Part shown: in pieces, positions 1 through 8,016 of the stretch
How the letters are laid out: the number at the start of each line of letters is the position of its first letter
Position numbering within the stretch: position 1 is the first letter of the stretch
Assembly: GCF_000296815.2 (NCBI RefSeq)
Contig: NZ_CAIT01000009.1
Span: 1,116,001 to 1,180,000 of the forward strand
Direction: 5' to 3'
DNA: 64,000 nucleotides
Source of the DNA: Fibrisoma limi BUZ 3
Lineage (GTDB): Bacteria > Bacteroidota > Bacteroidia > Cytophagales > Spirosomataceae
Notes under the pieces: model-generated
Seen by the model: only the letters and a program-made list of their open reading frames with translations
What the model was told of the DNA's origin: nothing
The model's database searches: none
Position numbers and translations under genes: made by a program

Positions 1-481
1 GGCTGATCTGGTGCAGATTTTTGATTCGTGGGCGGGCATTCTCTCGCCAGAGCAGTACCGCACATTTTCGCTGCCGTACATTCAGCAGATTTGCGACGCG
101 CTGGGCAGCGAAGTCCACGACGGCATTGTCGATCATGCACCGGTGCCCGTCACTGTTTTTGCCAAAGGCGCATTTTTTGCCCGGCACGAGATTGGTCAAC
201 TGAGTTGCTCGGTGGTTGGTCTGGACTGGAATATGGACCCGCACGAATCCCGGGCGTTAATACCGAACAAGGTCTTACAGGGTAACCTAGACCCCTGTGT
301 GCTCTATGCTGACTTTGCCCAGATACGTACGGAAGTGAAACAGATGCTGAGCGCCTTCGGGCATCAGCATTACATCGCCAACCTCGGGCACGGTATCTAT
401 CCGGACACCGACCGGGATAAGGCCCGGTGCTTTATTGATGCGGTGAAGGAACTGGGTGTTGCTCCAGGCGTCAGTGTGTGA
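1..481 (+). CDS. hemE: Uroporphyrinogen decarboxylase, C-terminal part (5' end outside window)
   Basis: HemE removes four carboxyl groups from uroporphyrinogen III to give coproporphyrinogen III in cytoplasmic haem synthesis. The frame is already open at base 2, reading [12 protein letters not shown], so the GTG at base 11 is internal and the gene starts upstream of the window. About 159 residues of a protein that is usually near 340 residues are present. Family landmarks seen are [22 protein letters not shown] and, near the end, [11 protein letters not shown], which is the typical C-terminal active-site region. The stop is TGA at 479-481. A strong hairpin follows, so the gene probably ends its transcript here. 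Confidence 0.95.
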   Translation, partial: ADLVQIFDSWAGILSPEQYRTFSLPYIQQICDALGSEVHDGIVDHAPVPVTVFAKGAFFARHEIGQLSCSVVGLDWNMDPHESRALIPNKVLQGNLDPCVLYADFAQIRTEVKQMLSAFGHQHYIANLGHGIYPDTDRDKARCFIDAVKELGVAPGVSV

Positions 482-512
482 CGCTGCGAATTTACTAGAA
501 TCGTACATGTAG

Positions 513-534
513 AGGGGGCCTACTGCCCCCTTTT
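513..534 (+). terminator. Rho-independent terminator after hemE
   Basis: A perfect 7-bp stem (AGGGGGC at 513-519 and GCCCCCT at 525-531) with a five-base loop is followed by TTTT. It starts 31 bases after the hemE stop, in the right orientation to end that transcript. Confidence 0.8.
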
Positions 535-643
535 GCATTGTATGTCATCTAAAAGGTTGATTAACTTCCTTAAAACAACTCATGCTATATCTCGTTATAT
601 ACAAGAAAATTATATATTTATTACTAATTAAACCTGCCTTACT

Positions 644-1783
644 GTGAAAACTTTACTGATTGATCTTTTCCGGGCTTCAGTACCCCTGTTTTTCCTCTCC
701 CTGGTGGCTTTAGCGTGTCCAAGCTGTCAATCAACGCCTACCGAGGAGCAGATGATCGTCATGGGCGACTTAACCGATACGCATTCTTACCTGGAGGGAA
801 AGACACTCTATCTGGAAGACCTCGAAACAGCGCGTGCACTGGATTCCTCGGTAGTTAAACAAGGCAAGTTCAAATTCACCGTCAACTCTGGCAATGATTA
901 TACACCCGTCAGAGTCCGAATTGGCCATGAAACCGGTAACCCCACATCACCTTATCAGGTACTTGGCTACACTAACCCTTTTCTTGAGCGAACCTACGAG
1001 AGTATTTTTTACCTTGAGCCGGGTACTACGTATCTGGAAAGAGATCCTGCAGTAGGTCCGCATGGTTTGGTTAAACTGGGGCTTCGGTTTGTAGACGTTA
1101 AGCCACAAACGGCTGTGGCATTCAAACACCTGCGTTTCAGCAGCAAGCCGGTGAAAGCGCAATCGCCCGAAGAACACAATCGCGCCCTTGTTCGTCGCTA
1201 TCCGTATTCAGTTTATTTACTAAACACACTAAATGAAAGCAAGTACAGCCTGACCTCGTCCGAAGTAACAGAACTCCTGTCGCTATTTGATGAGCGTTTG
1301 CATACTATCTCTGTCTATCAAGACCTGCAAGCCTATGCCACCTATAAAAAATCCGGATCGGATTTTCCGGCTGATGTTGTCCTGAAAAAAGCGGACAATT
1401 CGTTAACGTCCGCCATCATCCATCCGGCGAAGTACAACCTGGTCGTATTCTGGGCTAGCTGGTGCGGCCCTTGTCGCCGGGAGATCCCGCACATTAAGGC
1501 ACTCTACGAGGCAAATAAAGACAAACTTGCTATATCGAGTATTTCCATTGACAAGCGGGAAGATCACTGGCGCAGGGCTTTGCAGCAGGAAGCCATGCCT
1601 TGGGAACAATATCTGGTTAACCAGGGGACATCCTTTGCCAGACTGGATCGGAAATACAGGCTAAATGCGGTGCCGCTCTGGTTGCTGTTCGACTCAGGTA
1701 CCAAACTACTTGATTACGGGCTGGGTACAGAAGAAGGCAAGGATGCCATTGACAAACGGGTGGCGGCTGTGATCAGTAAGTAA
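644..1783 (+). CDS. TlpA-like thioredoxin-fold lipoprotein
   Basis: This is a thiol-disulfide oxidoreductase-type protein predicted to sit outside the cytoplasm. The N-terminus has a hydrophobic stretch ending in ALAC (Cys25), which fits a lipoprotein signal, although a second Cys (Cys28) is close by. Residues about 35-240 are a variable domain of the kind found N-terminal to TlpA domains in Bacteroidota. The C-terminal thioredoxin fold carries WASWCGPC, with the redox pair Cys274 and Cys277, and a cis-Pro-type AVP segment further on. The start is GTG at 644; no better ATG lies near the signal sequence. The gene stands alone between the hemE terminator and the uvrA fragment. Family assignment is firm; the substrate is unknown. 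Confidence 0.85.
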   Translation: MKTLLIDLFRASVPLFFLSLVALACPSCQSTPTEEQMIVMGDLTDTHSYLEGKTLYLEDLETARALDSSVVKQGKFKFTVNSGNDYTPVRVRIGHETGNPTSPYQVLGYTNPFLERTYESIFYLEPGTTYLERDPAVGPHGLVKLGLRFVDVKPQTAVAFKHLRFSSKPVKAQSPEEHNRALVRRYPYSVYLLNTLNESKYSLTSSEVTELLSLFDERLHTISVYQDLQAYATYKKSGSDFPADVVLKKADNSLTSAIIHPAKYNLVVFWASWCGPCRREIPHIKALYEANKDKLAISSISIDKREDHWRRALQQEAMPWEQYLVNQGTSFARLDRKYRLNAVPLWLLFDSGTKLLDYGLGTEEGKDAIDKRVAAVISK

Positions 1784-1952
1784 TCAGCTATACTCTCTGG
1801 GCACGGCAACCTATTCTACCGCTTTCCTGCGCTCAACACGTACCAGTTTTCGGTCGGGTATATGACCGGTAATGACACCATCGCGCAACAACCGCGACAC
1901 GAGTGTTCTGCGACTTCACTACCACCCGAACTCGACTTGTCTTAGCCCTCTA

Positions 1953-2273
1953 TCAGTTGGACCGGCGTTGGGCTTCGGCGTAGAGGGTACCGAAAGCCAG
2001 GGATGATTTACCGGAACCGGAGATGCCCGTAAACACCACCAGGGCATCCCGAGGAATGGCTACGTCGATATTTTTAAGATTATGCTGTCCGGCTCCGCGC
2101 ACGCGGATGAAGCCCTCGTGGCCCTGTTCAGACGAAGAATTCACTAGGATTATAGATGGCTTTCCTTGTGTAACCGCTGCTGGTTCGTGGTTGTTAGTTA
2201 GCGAATCGAGTTTCTGATCCGGCATAGGGTTGCAACGTTTGCTATTCAAGTCAGAAGTAGCTGTACTAGTCAT
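1953..2273 (-). pseudogene. Truncated UvrA-type ATPase (N-terminal fragment)
   Basis: The 106-residue frame contains the start of an excinuclease ABC subunit A family protein: [16 protein letters not shown], then the Walker A region [19 protein letters not shown], then AQRR and an immediate stop. Full-length UvrA proteins exceed 750 residues, so almost all of the protein (zinc fingers, signature motifs, second ATPase) is missing. Homology stops abruptly at AQRR. The sequence from there to the TlpA-like gene shows no further UvrA motif. About 45 residues precede the conserved part and are low-complexity. The ATG lies inside one arm of a 19-bp inverted repeat. It is most likely a deletion remnant of a UvrA2-like paralogue and not the house-keeping uvrA. 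Confidence 0.75.
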
Positions 2274-2306
2274 TCTGCACAGAGTCGGAATGACTAGTAC
2301 AGCTAC
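2257..2306. repeat. Perfect 19-bp inverted repeat at the uvrA fragment start
   Basis: GTAGCTGTACTAGTCATTC at 2257-2275 is repeated exactly in reverse complement at 2288-2306, with a 12-base loop. The ATG of the uvrA fragment (2271-2273 on the minus strand) is part of the left arm, so the fragment's first codons form half of the stem. No poly-T follows either arm. It could be the relic of a mobile-element end, an operator or a recombination scar; the sequence does not decide. Confidence 0.85.
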
Positions 2307-2373
2307 ACTGGTTTAGAATTTACTCCTTATAAGAAGGTTGGTAACCCGCCTTATACAAGAGTCTAACCGGCTA

Positions 2374-3537
2374 TTACGGAGCAAACACAACCCGCATGGT
2401 TTCTTTCTTATTGAATAGATCGTAGCCTGTCATGCCCTCATCGAGCGACATTTTGTGCGTTAGTAAAAAGCCTGAATTAAGCTCTCCTTTTTGCAGATGT
2501 TCCAGCAACCGGGGAATATACCGCTGCCCGTGTTGCTGACCCATCCGGAAGGTCAGGGCTTTATTCATGGCCGCACCCATCGGGATGCTGTCTACCAAAC
2601 CGCCATAAACACCGATAATCGAAACGGTTCCGCCTTTCCGACAGGCCAGGATGGCTTCCCGCAGTACAATCGGCCGATCGGATTCCAGCCGGACAAACTG
2701 CTTGGTTTTATCGTAATAATAATCCAGCCCTTCGCTGACCGCTTCCATGCCCACGCAGTCGATGCAGCGGTCGGGGCCACGCCCACCGGTCATCTCACGC
2801 AACGCTTCCTGAATATCGACTTTCGAGAAATCCAGCACTTCGGCTCCACTGATGTCTTTCGCCATTCGCAGCCGGTCGGGTTCACGGTCGATGGCAATCA
2901 CGCGGGACGCGCCCAGCAGAAACGCACTTTGAATGGCCATCTGGCCAACTCCTCCGCATCCCCAGATGGCCACCACGTCGCCCGGCTGGATGTCGGCTAA
3001 ATCAGCCGCCATAAAGCCCGTCGGGAGGGCATCCGAGGCAAACACAGCGGCTTCGTCGGGCAAGCCTTCGGGAATGACAAAGCAGCCCCGGTCGGCATAC
3101 GGCACGCGAATGTAATCGGCATGCGAACCGGCATAGCCGCCAAAGGCATGGGAGTACCCGAAAATCCCGGCTGGCGAATCCCCGTAGGCTTTTTCTGGTA
3201 TCCAGGCGTGGGGATTGGAGTTGTCGCAGAGTGAAAATTGCGTACTCTGGCAATATTGACACTCGCCACACCCCAGAATCGAGCACACCACGACGCGGTC
3301 GCCTTTTTTCAGATTCTTCACCTCGGAGCCTATTTCGACGACTTCGCCCATAAACTCATGGCCAATGATGTCGCCTTCGCGCATCGTTGGCACGTAGCCA
3401 TTGAGCAGGTGCAGGTCGGAGCCGCAAACCGATGACAGAATAACCCGCAGAATCGCATCTTTGGGGTTGATGATGGTTGGGTCGGGAACCCGCTCTGTGC
3501 GCAGGTCGCCAACACCATTATAACATAGCGCTTTCAT
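2374..3537 (-). CDS. Zinc-dependent alcohol / formaldehyde dehydrogenase (MDR family)
   Basis: This is a medium-chain dehydrogenase resembling glutathione-independent formaldehyde dehydrogenases. Catalytic zinc ligands are Cys38 (SVCGSD) and His60 with Glu61 (GHEF). The structural zinc lobe has Cys90, Cys93, Cys96 and Cys104. The NAD(P)-binding Rossmann motif GCGGVG is at 193-198. The length of 387 residues is normal for the group. The ATG lies inside the 3' end of the upstream SRPBCC gene (20-base overlap), so the two are co-transcribed and probably translationally coupled. A homologous enzyme closes the other end of this cassette at 6856-8016. The aldehyde or alcohol used is not evident from sequence. 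Confidence 0.88.
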   Translation of the reverse strand: MKALCYNGVGDLRTERVPDPTIINPKDAILRVILSSVCGSDLHLLNGYVPTMREGDIIGHEFMGEVVEIGSEVKNLKKGDRVVVCSILGCGECQYCQSTQFSLCDNSNPHAWIPEKAYGDSPAGIFGYSHAFGGYAGSHADYIRVPYADRGCFVIPEGLPDEAAVFASDALPTGFMAADLADIQPGDVVAIWGCGGVGQMAIQSAFLLGASRVIAIDREPDRLRMAKDISGAEVLDFSKVDIQEALREMTGGRGPDRCIDCVGMEAVSEGLDYYYDKTKQFVRLESDRPIVLREAILACRKGGTVSIIGVYGGLVDSIPMGAAMNKALTFRMGQQHGQRYIPRLLEHLQKGELNSGFLLTHKMSLDEGMTGYDLFNKKETMRVVFAP

Positions 3538-4372
3538 GTTTTTCGTCTACTTTAGCGTGTTCAGATACAGGTTTCTTACCGGATTGTTGCTCACTTTTTC
3601 GACCGGACGGCTGCCCTTCAATGGTCGTAATTTCGCCGGTTTCCAGCAATTGCTTGAACCGGCGCAGGTCCTGCTTGATCATTTGCTCAAAAGCCGGGTT
3701 AAACAGTTTCATGATCGCACCGCCCAATTGCCCGGCTGGTGGACGGTACTTGATAACCGCGTGCACTTCCGTACCCTGACCATTGGGCGCATCGACAAAA
3801 CGGACTTCACCCGCGTTGTCAATCCGGGCGTCGGCGACTGATTTCCAGACCAATCGCTCGTTTTTTACCTCTTCCAGGATCTCCGCATCCCACTCTACCG
3901 TTCCCAGCGTTTTAGCAAGGAGACTATCCGAGAGCTTCGCTACCCAATGCGACCGTTTGTTATCGAGTTGTCGAACCTCGCTCAGGTGAAACATAAACCG
4001 GGGCAGGTTCTCCAGTTGCCGCCAGTAGGCGTATACCTCTTTGCGCGGTTTGTTGATCGTCAGGCTTTTGGCGATTTCAATCGAATCCATCGACTTGTCT
4101 TCAGCGGTTGGCTCGGCCGTATTTCGCCCCACCGCCTGGTTCATGGGGCAATAGCCCGACGCCCCCCGATAGACCATAAATCCGCCCAGTGTGGCCAGTA
4201 CTAGCCCGCTAAACGAACCCCGCCGTAAGCCGTACGTGGCTAACAGCGCTCCACCTGCCACCGACCAGATCCGCTCCGTATTGCCAACATTGATTTGACT
4301 GGAACCACTGGTGTCTGGTTCAACCTGTCCCATGCCCAGTACACTCGACACGGGCTGCTTTTTGTTTGCCAT
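3518..4372 (-). CDS. DUF2892-SRPBCC fusion membrane protein
   Basis: Residues about 28-75 form a hydrophobic DUF2892-type hairpin (GGALLATYGLRRGSFSG and the following segment, with the family-typical YCPMNQAVG just after). From residue about 97 a START/SRPBCC cyclase-dehydrase domain follows, opening with AKSLTINKPRKEVYAYW, a typical first strand. The C-terminal 40 residues are charged and low-complexity. SRPBCC folds bind hydrophobic ligands; the ligand here is unknown. The gene overlaps the alcohol dehydrogenase by 20 bases. Membrane-anchored SRPBCC proteins of this build commonly sit next to MDR dehydrogenases in stress-related clusters, which fits this neighbourhood, but a function cannot be assigned. 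Confidence 0.8.
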   Translation of the reverse strand: MANKKQPVSSVLGMGQVEPDTSGSSQINVGNTERIWSVAGGALLATYGLRRGSFSGLVLATLGGFMVYRGASGYCPMNQAVGRNTAEPTAEDKSMDSIEIAKSLTINKPRKEVYAYWRQLENLPRFMFHLSEVRQLDNKRSHWVAKLSDSLLAKTLGTVEWDAEILEEVKNERLVWKSVADARIDNAGEVRFVDAPNGQGTEVHAVIKYRPPAGQLGGAIMKLFNPAFEQMIKQDLRRFKQLLETGEITTIEGQPSGRKSEQQSGKKPVSEHAKVDEKHESAML

Positions 4373-4421
4373 AGTTTTAGAAAGATATAAGGTTTGTTTA
4401 CCTGCTTAACCACCTATTTCA

Positions 4422-4445
4422 CTCGCCAGCCCCGCTCAATCCAGG
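4422..4445. repeat. 24-base exact copy of part of the 6299-6844 gene
   Basis: The 24 bases at 4422-4445 are identical to 6406-6429, inside the 181-residue gene downstream on the map. Read on the minus strand both copies encode the peptide SWIERGWR or PWIERGWR. In the spacer copy the peptide frame reads A-C-Q-S-W-I-E-R-G-W-R-V-K and then stops. It looks like a gene remnant or a small conversion tract between the yellow-like and SRPBCC genes. Confidence 0.8.
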
Positions 4446-4463
4446 ACTGGCAAGCCCCCCCTC

Positions 4464-5495
4464 TTAGGTATCAGGCAACTTCATCCGGTAAATGGCATAC
4501 GGGGTAGTTCGTTTGTTTTCACCTTCGTTGTAATCGGGCTGCTTGTTGATCTGGGAGCAACTGATGTACAAATAGTTATCCGTCGAAATGGAATAACTAT
4601 CCGGCCAGATCAGCCTTTCATCGGCCACGACATCTTCCAGCTTGTGTTCAGGCGTTATTCGGACCAGTTTGTAGTTCTGGTAATCGCCCAGGTACAGGTT
4701 GCCGTTAGTGTCGAAGATCATCCCGTCCGTGACCGCAAACCTGCCCAAATCTTCCACCGCAGCCTCCCGTTGATCGTCCGGCAATGCCTCGTCCCGCAAA
4801 TAGTCCGTCTGGATGCGGTAGAGCTTGTTGTCGGTGAGCGGTTTGTAATACAGCCATTCGCCATCCGGTGTTAAGGCAATGCCATCGGATTGAAGGTGTA
4901 CCGGCTGCCCCTGCTTTTTAAATTCCTTCCCGTCCACAATCAGGGTAAAGGAAGGGTCGTGTTTTACCGACGGATGGTTGTGCAACACCTCCCGGATTGT
5001 TCCCGTCTCCAGATTAACCACCACAATGCCCCCTTCATTGGAGTTGGTTAAATATGCTACGTTTCTACGGGTATCGACCCGCACATCGTTGATATAGCTT
5101 TTGTTGCTCAGTACGCCCTCAAACCGGTACACATCTTCGATGCTGTCGGTAGCCAGATTGAACTTGACCAGCTTAAAACTAGTGTCATACACCTGTTCCA
5201 TGTTCGGGCAGGCTGGGTCCACCACCCACAAGTTGTTCTCATTATCAACGTACACGGCCTGCACACAAACCCATTTGTTCGTTCCGTCGTCCCCTTCCTG
5301 CCAACTGTTCCATTGCTCATCCGGATACGGTTTCACCCGGTTATTGGGGAAGATTTCAACAACACTGTACCGATGGGGCCCGGGCCATAATGGATAACAG
5401 CTAAACAAACGACCGTCTTTGGCAATCGCCACACCGGTTAACTGGTAGATATCGTCGGAAAAGACTGGTTCCAGTTGATGACTGCTTGTACTCAT
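4464..5495 (-). CDS. Yellow / major royal jelly-like beta-propeller protein
   Basis: The 343-residue protein matches the MRJP/yellow family, whose bacterial members are often annotated as L-dopachrome tautomerase-related or gluconolactonase-like. Visible features are repeated propeller blades with NLWVVDPACPN, YINDVRVDTRRNVAYLTNS, SDGIALTPDGEWLYYKPL and DGMIFDTNGNLYLGDYQ. No signal peptide is evident, so it may be cytoplasmic. The gene is third from the 3' end of the dehydrogenase cassette and lies 91 bases upstream of the SRPBCC gene. The spacer holds the 24-base duplicated segment. The chemical role is unknown; family membership is clear. Confidence 0.82.
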   Translation of the reverse strand: MSTSSHQLEPVFSDDIYQLTGVAIAKDGRLFSCYPLWPGPHRYSVVEIFPNNRVKPYPDEQWNSWQEGDDGTNKWVCVQAVYVDNENNLWVVDPACPNMEQVYDTSFKLVKFNLATDSIEDVYRFEGVLSNKSYINDVRVDTRRNVAYLTNSNEGGIVVVNLETGTIREVLHNHPSVKHDPSFTLIVDGKEFKKQGQPVHLQSDGIALTPDGEWLYYKPLTDNKLYRIQTDYLRDEALPDDQREAAVEDLGRFAVTDGMIFDTNGNLYLGDYQNYKLVRITPEHKLEDVVADERLIWPDSYSISTDNYLYISCSQINKQPDYNEGENKRTTPYAIYRMKLPDT

Positions 5496-5537
5496 GATTG
5501 GATCGGTTTAATTGACATGGTACAGGTAAACCCGATC

Positions 5538-6176
5538 CTATGCCAAGCTATTCTTAATGGAATGACCCGTCTCGTTGATCTTTTTTTCACTTGCTCTGGG
5601 CAGGGCGAAATAGACGTATAGTAACAAAACAGGTATAATACTGAAAGGAACACTCCACAGACAAATGATCAAGGCCGCCAGGTGCAGCCCAGGGACAATT
5701 GCATATTCTTTTGTAAGGGAACGAATGAGCCGCTTATCTGTGCCATCTTCCAACAGTTCATCCTTTCTAATTGCGTACCACCAGACACAATTGTAAAAGA
5801 ATGTCATCAACAACAGTGTAGCATGATAGATCAAGGCTGCCGTACGCTCGTCTGGTTTGCCTACATGCTGTGCTAATAAGCCGGTGGTAAACGACTGCAG
5901 TGTCACGAAGATCAAAAACAGAGTATTCAGGATGAGCAGGTACTGATCCGTCTGCCTGATGTAAATAAATATGTTGTGATGGTTAGACCAGGCAATGCAG
6001 ATAAACAGGAAAGACGCAGCAAAGGCAGCATACGATGGCCATTCTTTGGCGACGGCCTGCAGCAAGCCTGTTTCTGTTTCGGGTTTCGGCAATTCGGTAG
6101 CAAGCAATGTTGCTGCGATAGCCAGAATAGCATCACTAAAATATTCGAGCCGGTCGGTTGGCCGATGATTGTGCAT
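5538..6176 (-). CDS. TMEM175-type (DUF1211) potassium channel-like membrane protein
   Basis: The N-terminal motif RLEYFSDAILAIAATLLATEL matches the RxxxFSDxxxAIxxTLL signature of bacterial TMEM175 proteins, which are potassium-selective channels. About six hydrophobic segments are visible over 212 residues, the usual length. The last segment is near 190-205 (PFSIIPVLLLYVYFAL). It is in line with the neighbouring genes (123 bases from the next start codon), so it may be part of the same transcript. An ion channel inside a dehydrogenase cassette suggests a stress or membrane-potential role, which is inference. Confidence 0.85.
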   Translation of the reverse strand: MHNHRPTDRLEYFSDAILAIAATLLATELPKPETETGLLQAVAKEWPSYAAFAASFLFICIAWSNHHNIFIYIRQTDQYLLILNTLFLIFVTLQSFTTGLLAQHVGKPDERTAALIYHATLLLMTFFYNCVWWYAIRKDELLEDGTDKRLIRSLTKEYAIVPGLHLAALIICLWSVPFSIIPVLLLYVYFALPRASEKKINETGHSIKNSLA

Positions 6177-6298
6177 AAAGCCTGTTTAAAATTCTACGTT
6201 CCTACACAACAGAAGGATTCAAAAAGGATCAACCCAAACGTGTTCAGTGAATACCAACTTCTGGGTTGATCCAATTAAGGCGACCTGCTGGCTACAAC

Positions 6299-6844
6299 CT
6301 ACTTCCGTTTGCTTTCCCGTTTCAGCAGCATAAGACCGGCCGTGATCAGCAGGGCCGTAGTCGCTGCCTTTCGGACAAAAGCAGGGCGATTGTGCTTCCA
6401 TTCCGCTCGCCAGCCCCGCTCAATCCAGGGGTTGGGAAGAATGCCGTGTCTTAAGTCATCGAGCTTGCCCTCAATGGCATTGATCCGGTCGGCCAGTATG
6501 AGCGTCATCCAGTGCGTAGCGGTCGCTTCGCTATACTTGTAGGCGTAGCGACGGATAGCTCCACTCAGACCCGAAGGCGGTGTTGACGTACCAAAGACCC
6601 GGGTAACGCCCGGTCGCTCCACCGAATGAAAGACCTCGATGTCGATGCGCTGCTGGGGGGCTTTTTTATAATTGAGCCGCTCGTGGTCCGCCCCGTTCCA
6701 ATGTTTCATGGGGTAGGTGGGGTCATTTTCCGGATCGGCATCCATGCCCCAGCCGGGGATGTCTTTGACGCGGTTATTTAGGTTTCGGTCCGCAATCTTG
6801 CGGTCCTGAAATTCGTCGATTCTATCTTCTAATACGGGTTGCAT
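6299..6844 (-). CDS. Conserved hypothetical protein with C-terminal membrane anchor
   Basis: The 181-residue product has a hydrophilic N-terminal two thirds (GWGMDADPENDPTYPMK, then SVERPGVTRVFGTSTPPSG) and one hydrophobic segment near 163-175 (AATTALLITAGLMLL) followed by a basic tail. A tail-anchored membrane protein is likely. I do not recognise a named domain. It lies only 11 bases downstream of the second dehydrogenase, so the two are co-transcribed. A 24-base piece of this gene, encoding WIERGWR, is duplicated at 4422-4445. Confidence 0.7.
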   Translation of the reverse strand: MQPVLEDRIDEFQDRKIADRNLNNRVKDIPGWGMDADPENDPTYPMKHWNGADHERLNYKKAPQQRIDIEVFHSVERPGVTRVFGTSTPPSGLSGAIRRYAYKYSEATATHWMTLILADRINAIEGKLDDLRHGILPNPWIERGWRAEWKHNRPAFVRKAATTALLITAGLMLLKRESKRK

Positions 6845-6855
6845 ATGATAAGGGG

Positions 6856-8016
6856 TTAAATCGCATTGGCGCGTGGCGGAATCAATAAAGGTTTGACTAT
6901 GTGGTCCAGCTTACTGGAAAACATGCGGTAGGCATCCGACACCTCTTCCAGCGGCAGCCGGTGTGTAATGATTTCCTTGGGATTGATTCGGCCGCTCATT
7001 ATGTGATCGATCAGCTTGGGCAGCAGCCGTTTGACCGAGGCCTGGTTGGCCCGTACGGTAATCCCTTTGTTCATGAGACTCCCAATGGGTGCCAGATTCC
7101 AGGGAGGACCGTAAACCCCGATAATAGAAACGATGCCGCCTTTTTTGACGGAGTTAATCGCCCAGTGCAGCGCGGTGGCATTGCCGGCCTGCAGCATCAG
7201 TCCCTTGCCGGTAATCTCCTGCAGGAGACCGCCGGAGGCATCGCAGCCTACCGCATCAATACATACGTCGGCGCCAAAGTAATCGGTGGCTTTTTTCAGG
7301 AACAGGACCGGGTCTTTCATTTCCCGGAAGTTGTAAGCCTCGGCAAAGGCAAACCGGCGGGCAAACTCCAGGCGGTAGTCGACATGGTCGATCACAATGA
7401 CGCGGGTAGCTCCGAAAAACCAGGCAAAGCGGGCGGCCATCAGACCCACCGGGCCAGCGCCAAACACCACTACGGTATCGCCTTTCTGGATGCCGCCCTG
7501 CTCGGCAGCCTGGTAGCCGGTCGGCACGACGTCCGTCAGCAGGACGGCATTCTCCAGGTCCATTCCGTCGGGAATTTTAGTGGGGCTCACATCGGCGTAT
7601 GGTACCCGAACGTATTCGGCCTGTCCGCCGTCATAACCACCGGCTGTGTGGGCATAGCCAAAAAAGCCGCCGACGGCGGTAGCTTCCGGGTTTGACTCAT
7701 GGCAGTTGCCGTAGAGTTCCTGCTTGCAATGCGGGCAGGTGCCGCAGGCGATGTTAAACGGCACCAGCACGTGGTCACCCACTTTCAGTTTCTGTACGCC
7801 CGAGCCTACCTCTTCTACGATGCCGGTAAATTCATGACCAAAGGTCATGCCCACCCGGGTATCGGGCACCCGGCCGTGGTACAGGTGCAGGTCTGAGCCG
7901 CAAACCAGGGATCGGGTAACCCGGACAATGGCATCATAGGGATGCTTGATCTCTGGCTCGGGCTTGTTACGGTCTACCCGGATTTGCCGGGGCCCGCGAA
8001 AATTCATGGCCAACAT
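6856..8016 (-). CDS. Zinc-dependent alcohol / formaldehyde dehydrogenase (MDR family), second copy
   Basis: This is homologous to the dehydrogenase at 2374-3537 but clearly diverged. Catalytic zinc ligands are Cys39, His61 and Glu62. Structural zinc ligands are Cys91, Cys94, Cys97 and Cys105. The nucleotide motif GAGPVG is at 186-191. The start used gives MLAMNFRGPR; the ATG three codons inside is equally possible. It is the first gene of the minus-strand cassette, so the promoter should lie just above 8016. Two divergent enzymes of one family bracketing four membrane or ligand-binding genes argue for a single functional module, perhaps for aldehyde detoxification. Confidence 0.88.
   Translation of the reverse strand: MLAMNFRGPRQIRVDRNKPEPEIKHPYDAIVRVTRSLVCGSDLHLYHGRVPDTRVGMTFGHEFTGIVEEVGSGVQKLKVGDHVLVPFNIACGTCPHCKQELYGNCHESNPEATAVGGFFGYAHTAGGYDGGQAEYVRVPYADVSPTKIPDGMDLENAVLLTDVVPTGYQAAEQGGIQKGDTVVVFGAGPVGLMAARFAWFFGATRVIVIDHVDYRLEFARRFAFAEAYNFREMKDPVLFLKKATDYFGADVCIDAVGCDASGGLLQEITGKGLMLQAGNATALHWAINSVKKGGIVSIIGVYGPPWNLAPIGSLMNKGITVRANQASVKRLLPKLIDHIMSGRINPKEIITHRLPLEEVSDAYRMFSSKLDHIVKPLLIPPRANAI

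Noticed and set aside
1811-1915. 34-codon minus-strand frame (TLVSRLLRDGVITG) beside the uvrA fragment
   Set aside because: It has no start codon, is bounded by stops on both sides and matches no family I recognise. It could be a relic, but that cannot be supported.
6901-7695. 264-codon frame antisense to the second dehydrogenase
   Set aside because: It lies wholly inside a well-supported gene on the other strand and has no family motif; typical shadow of GC-rich coding DNA.
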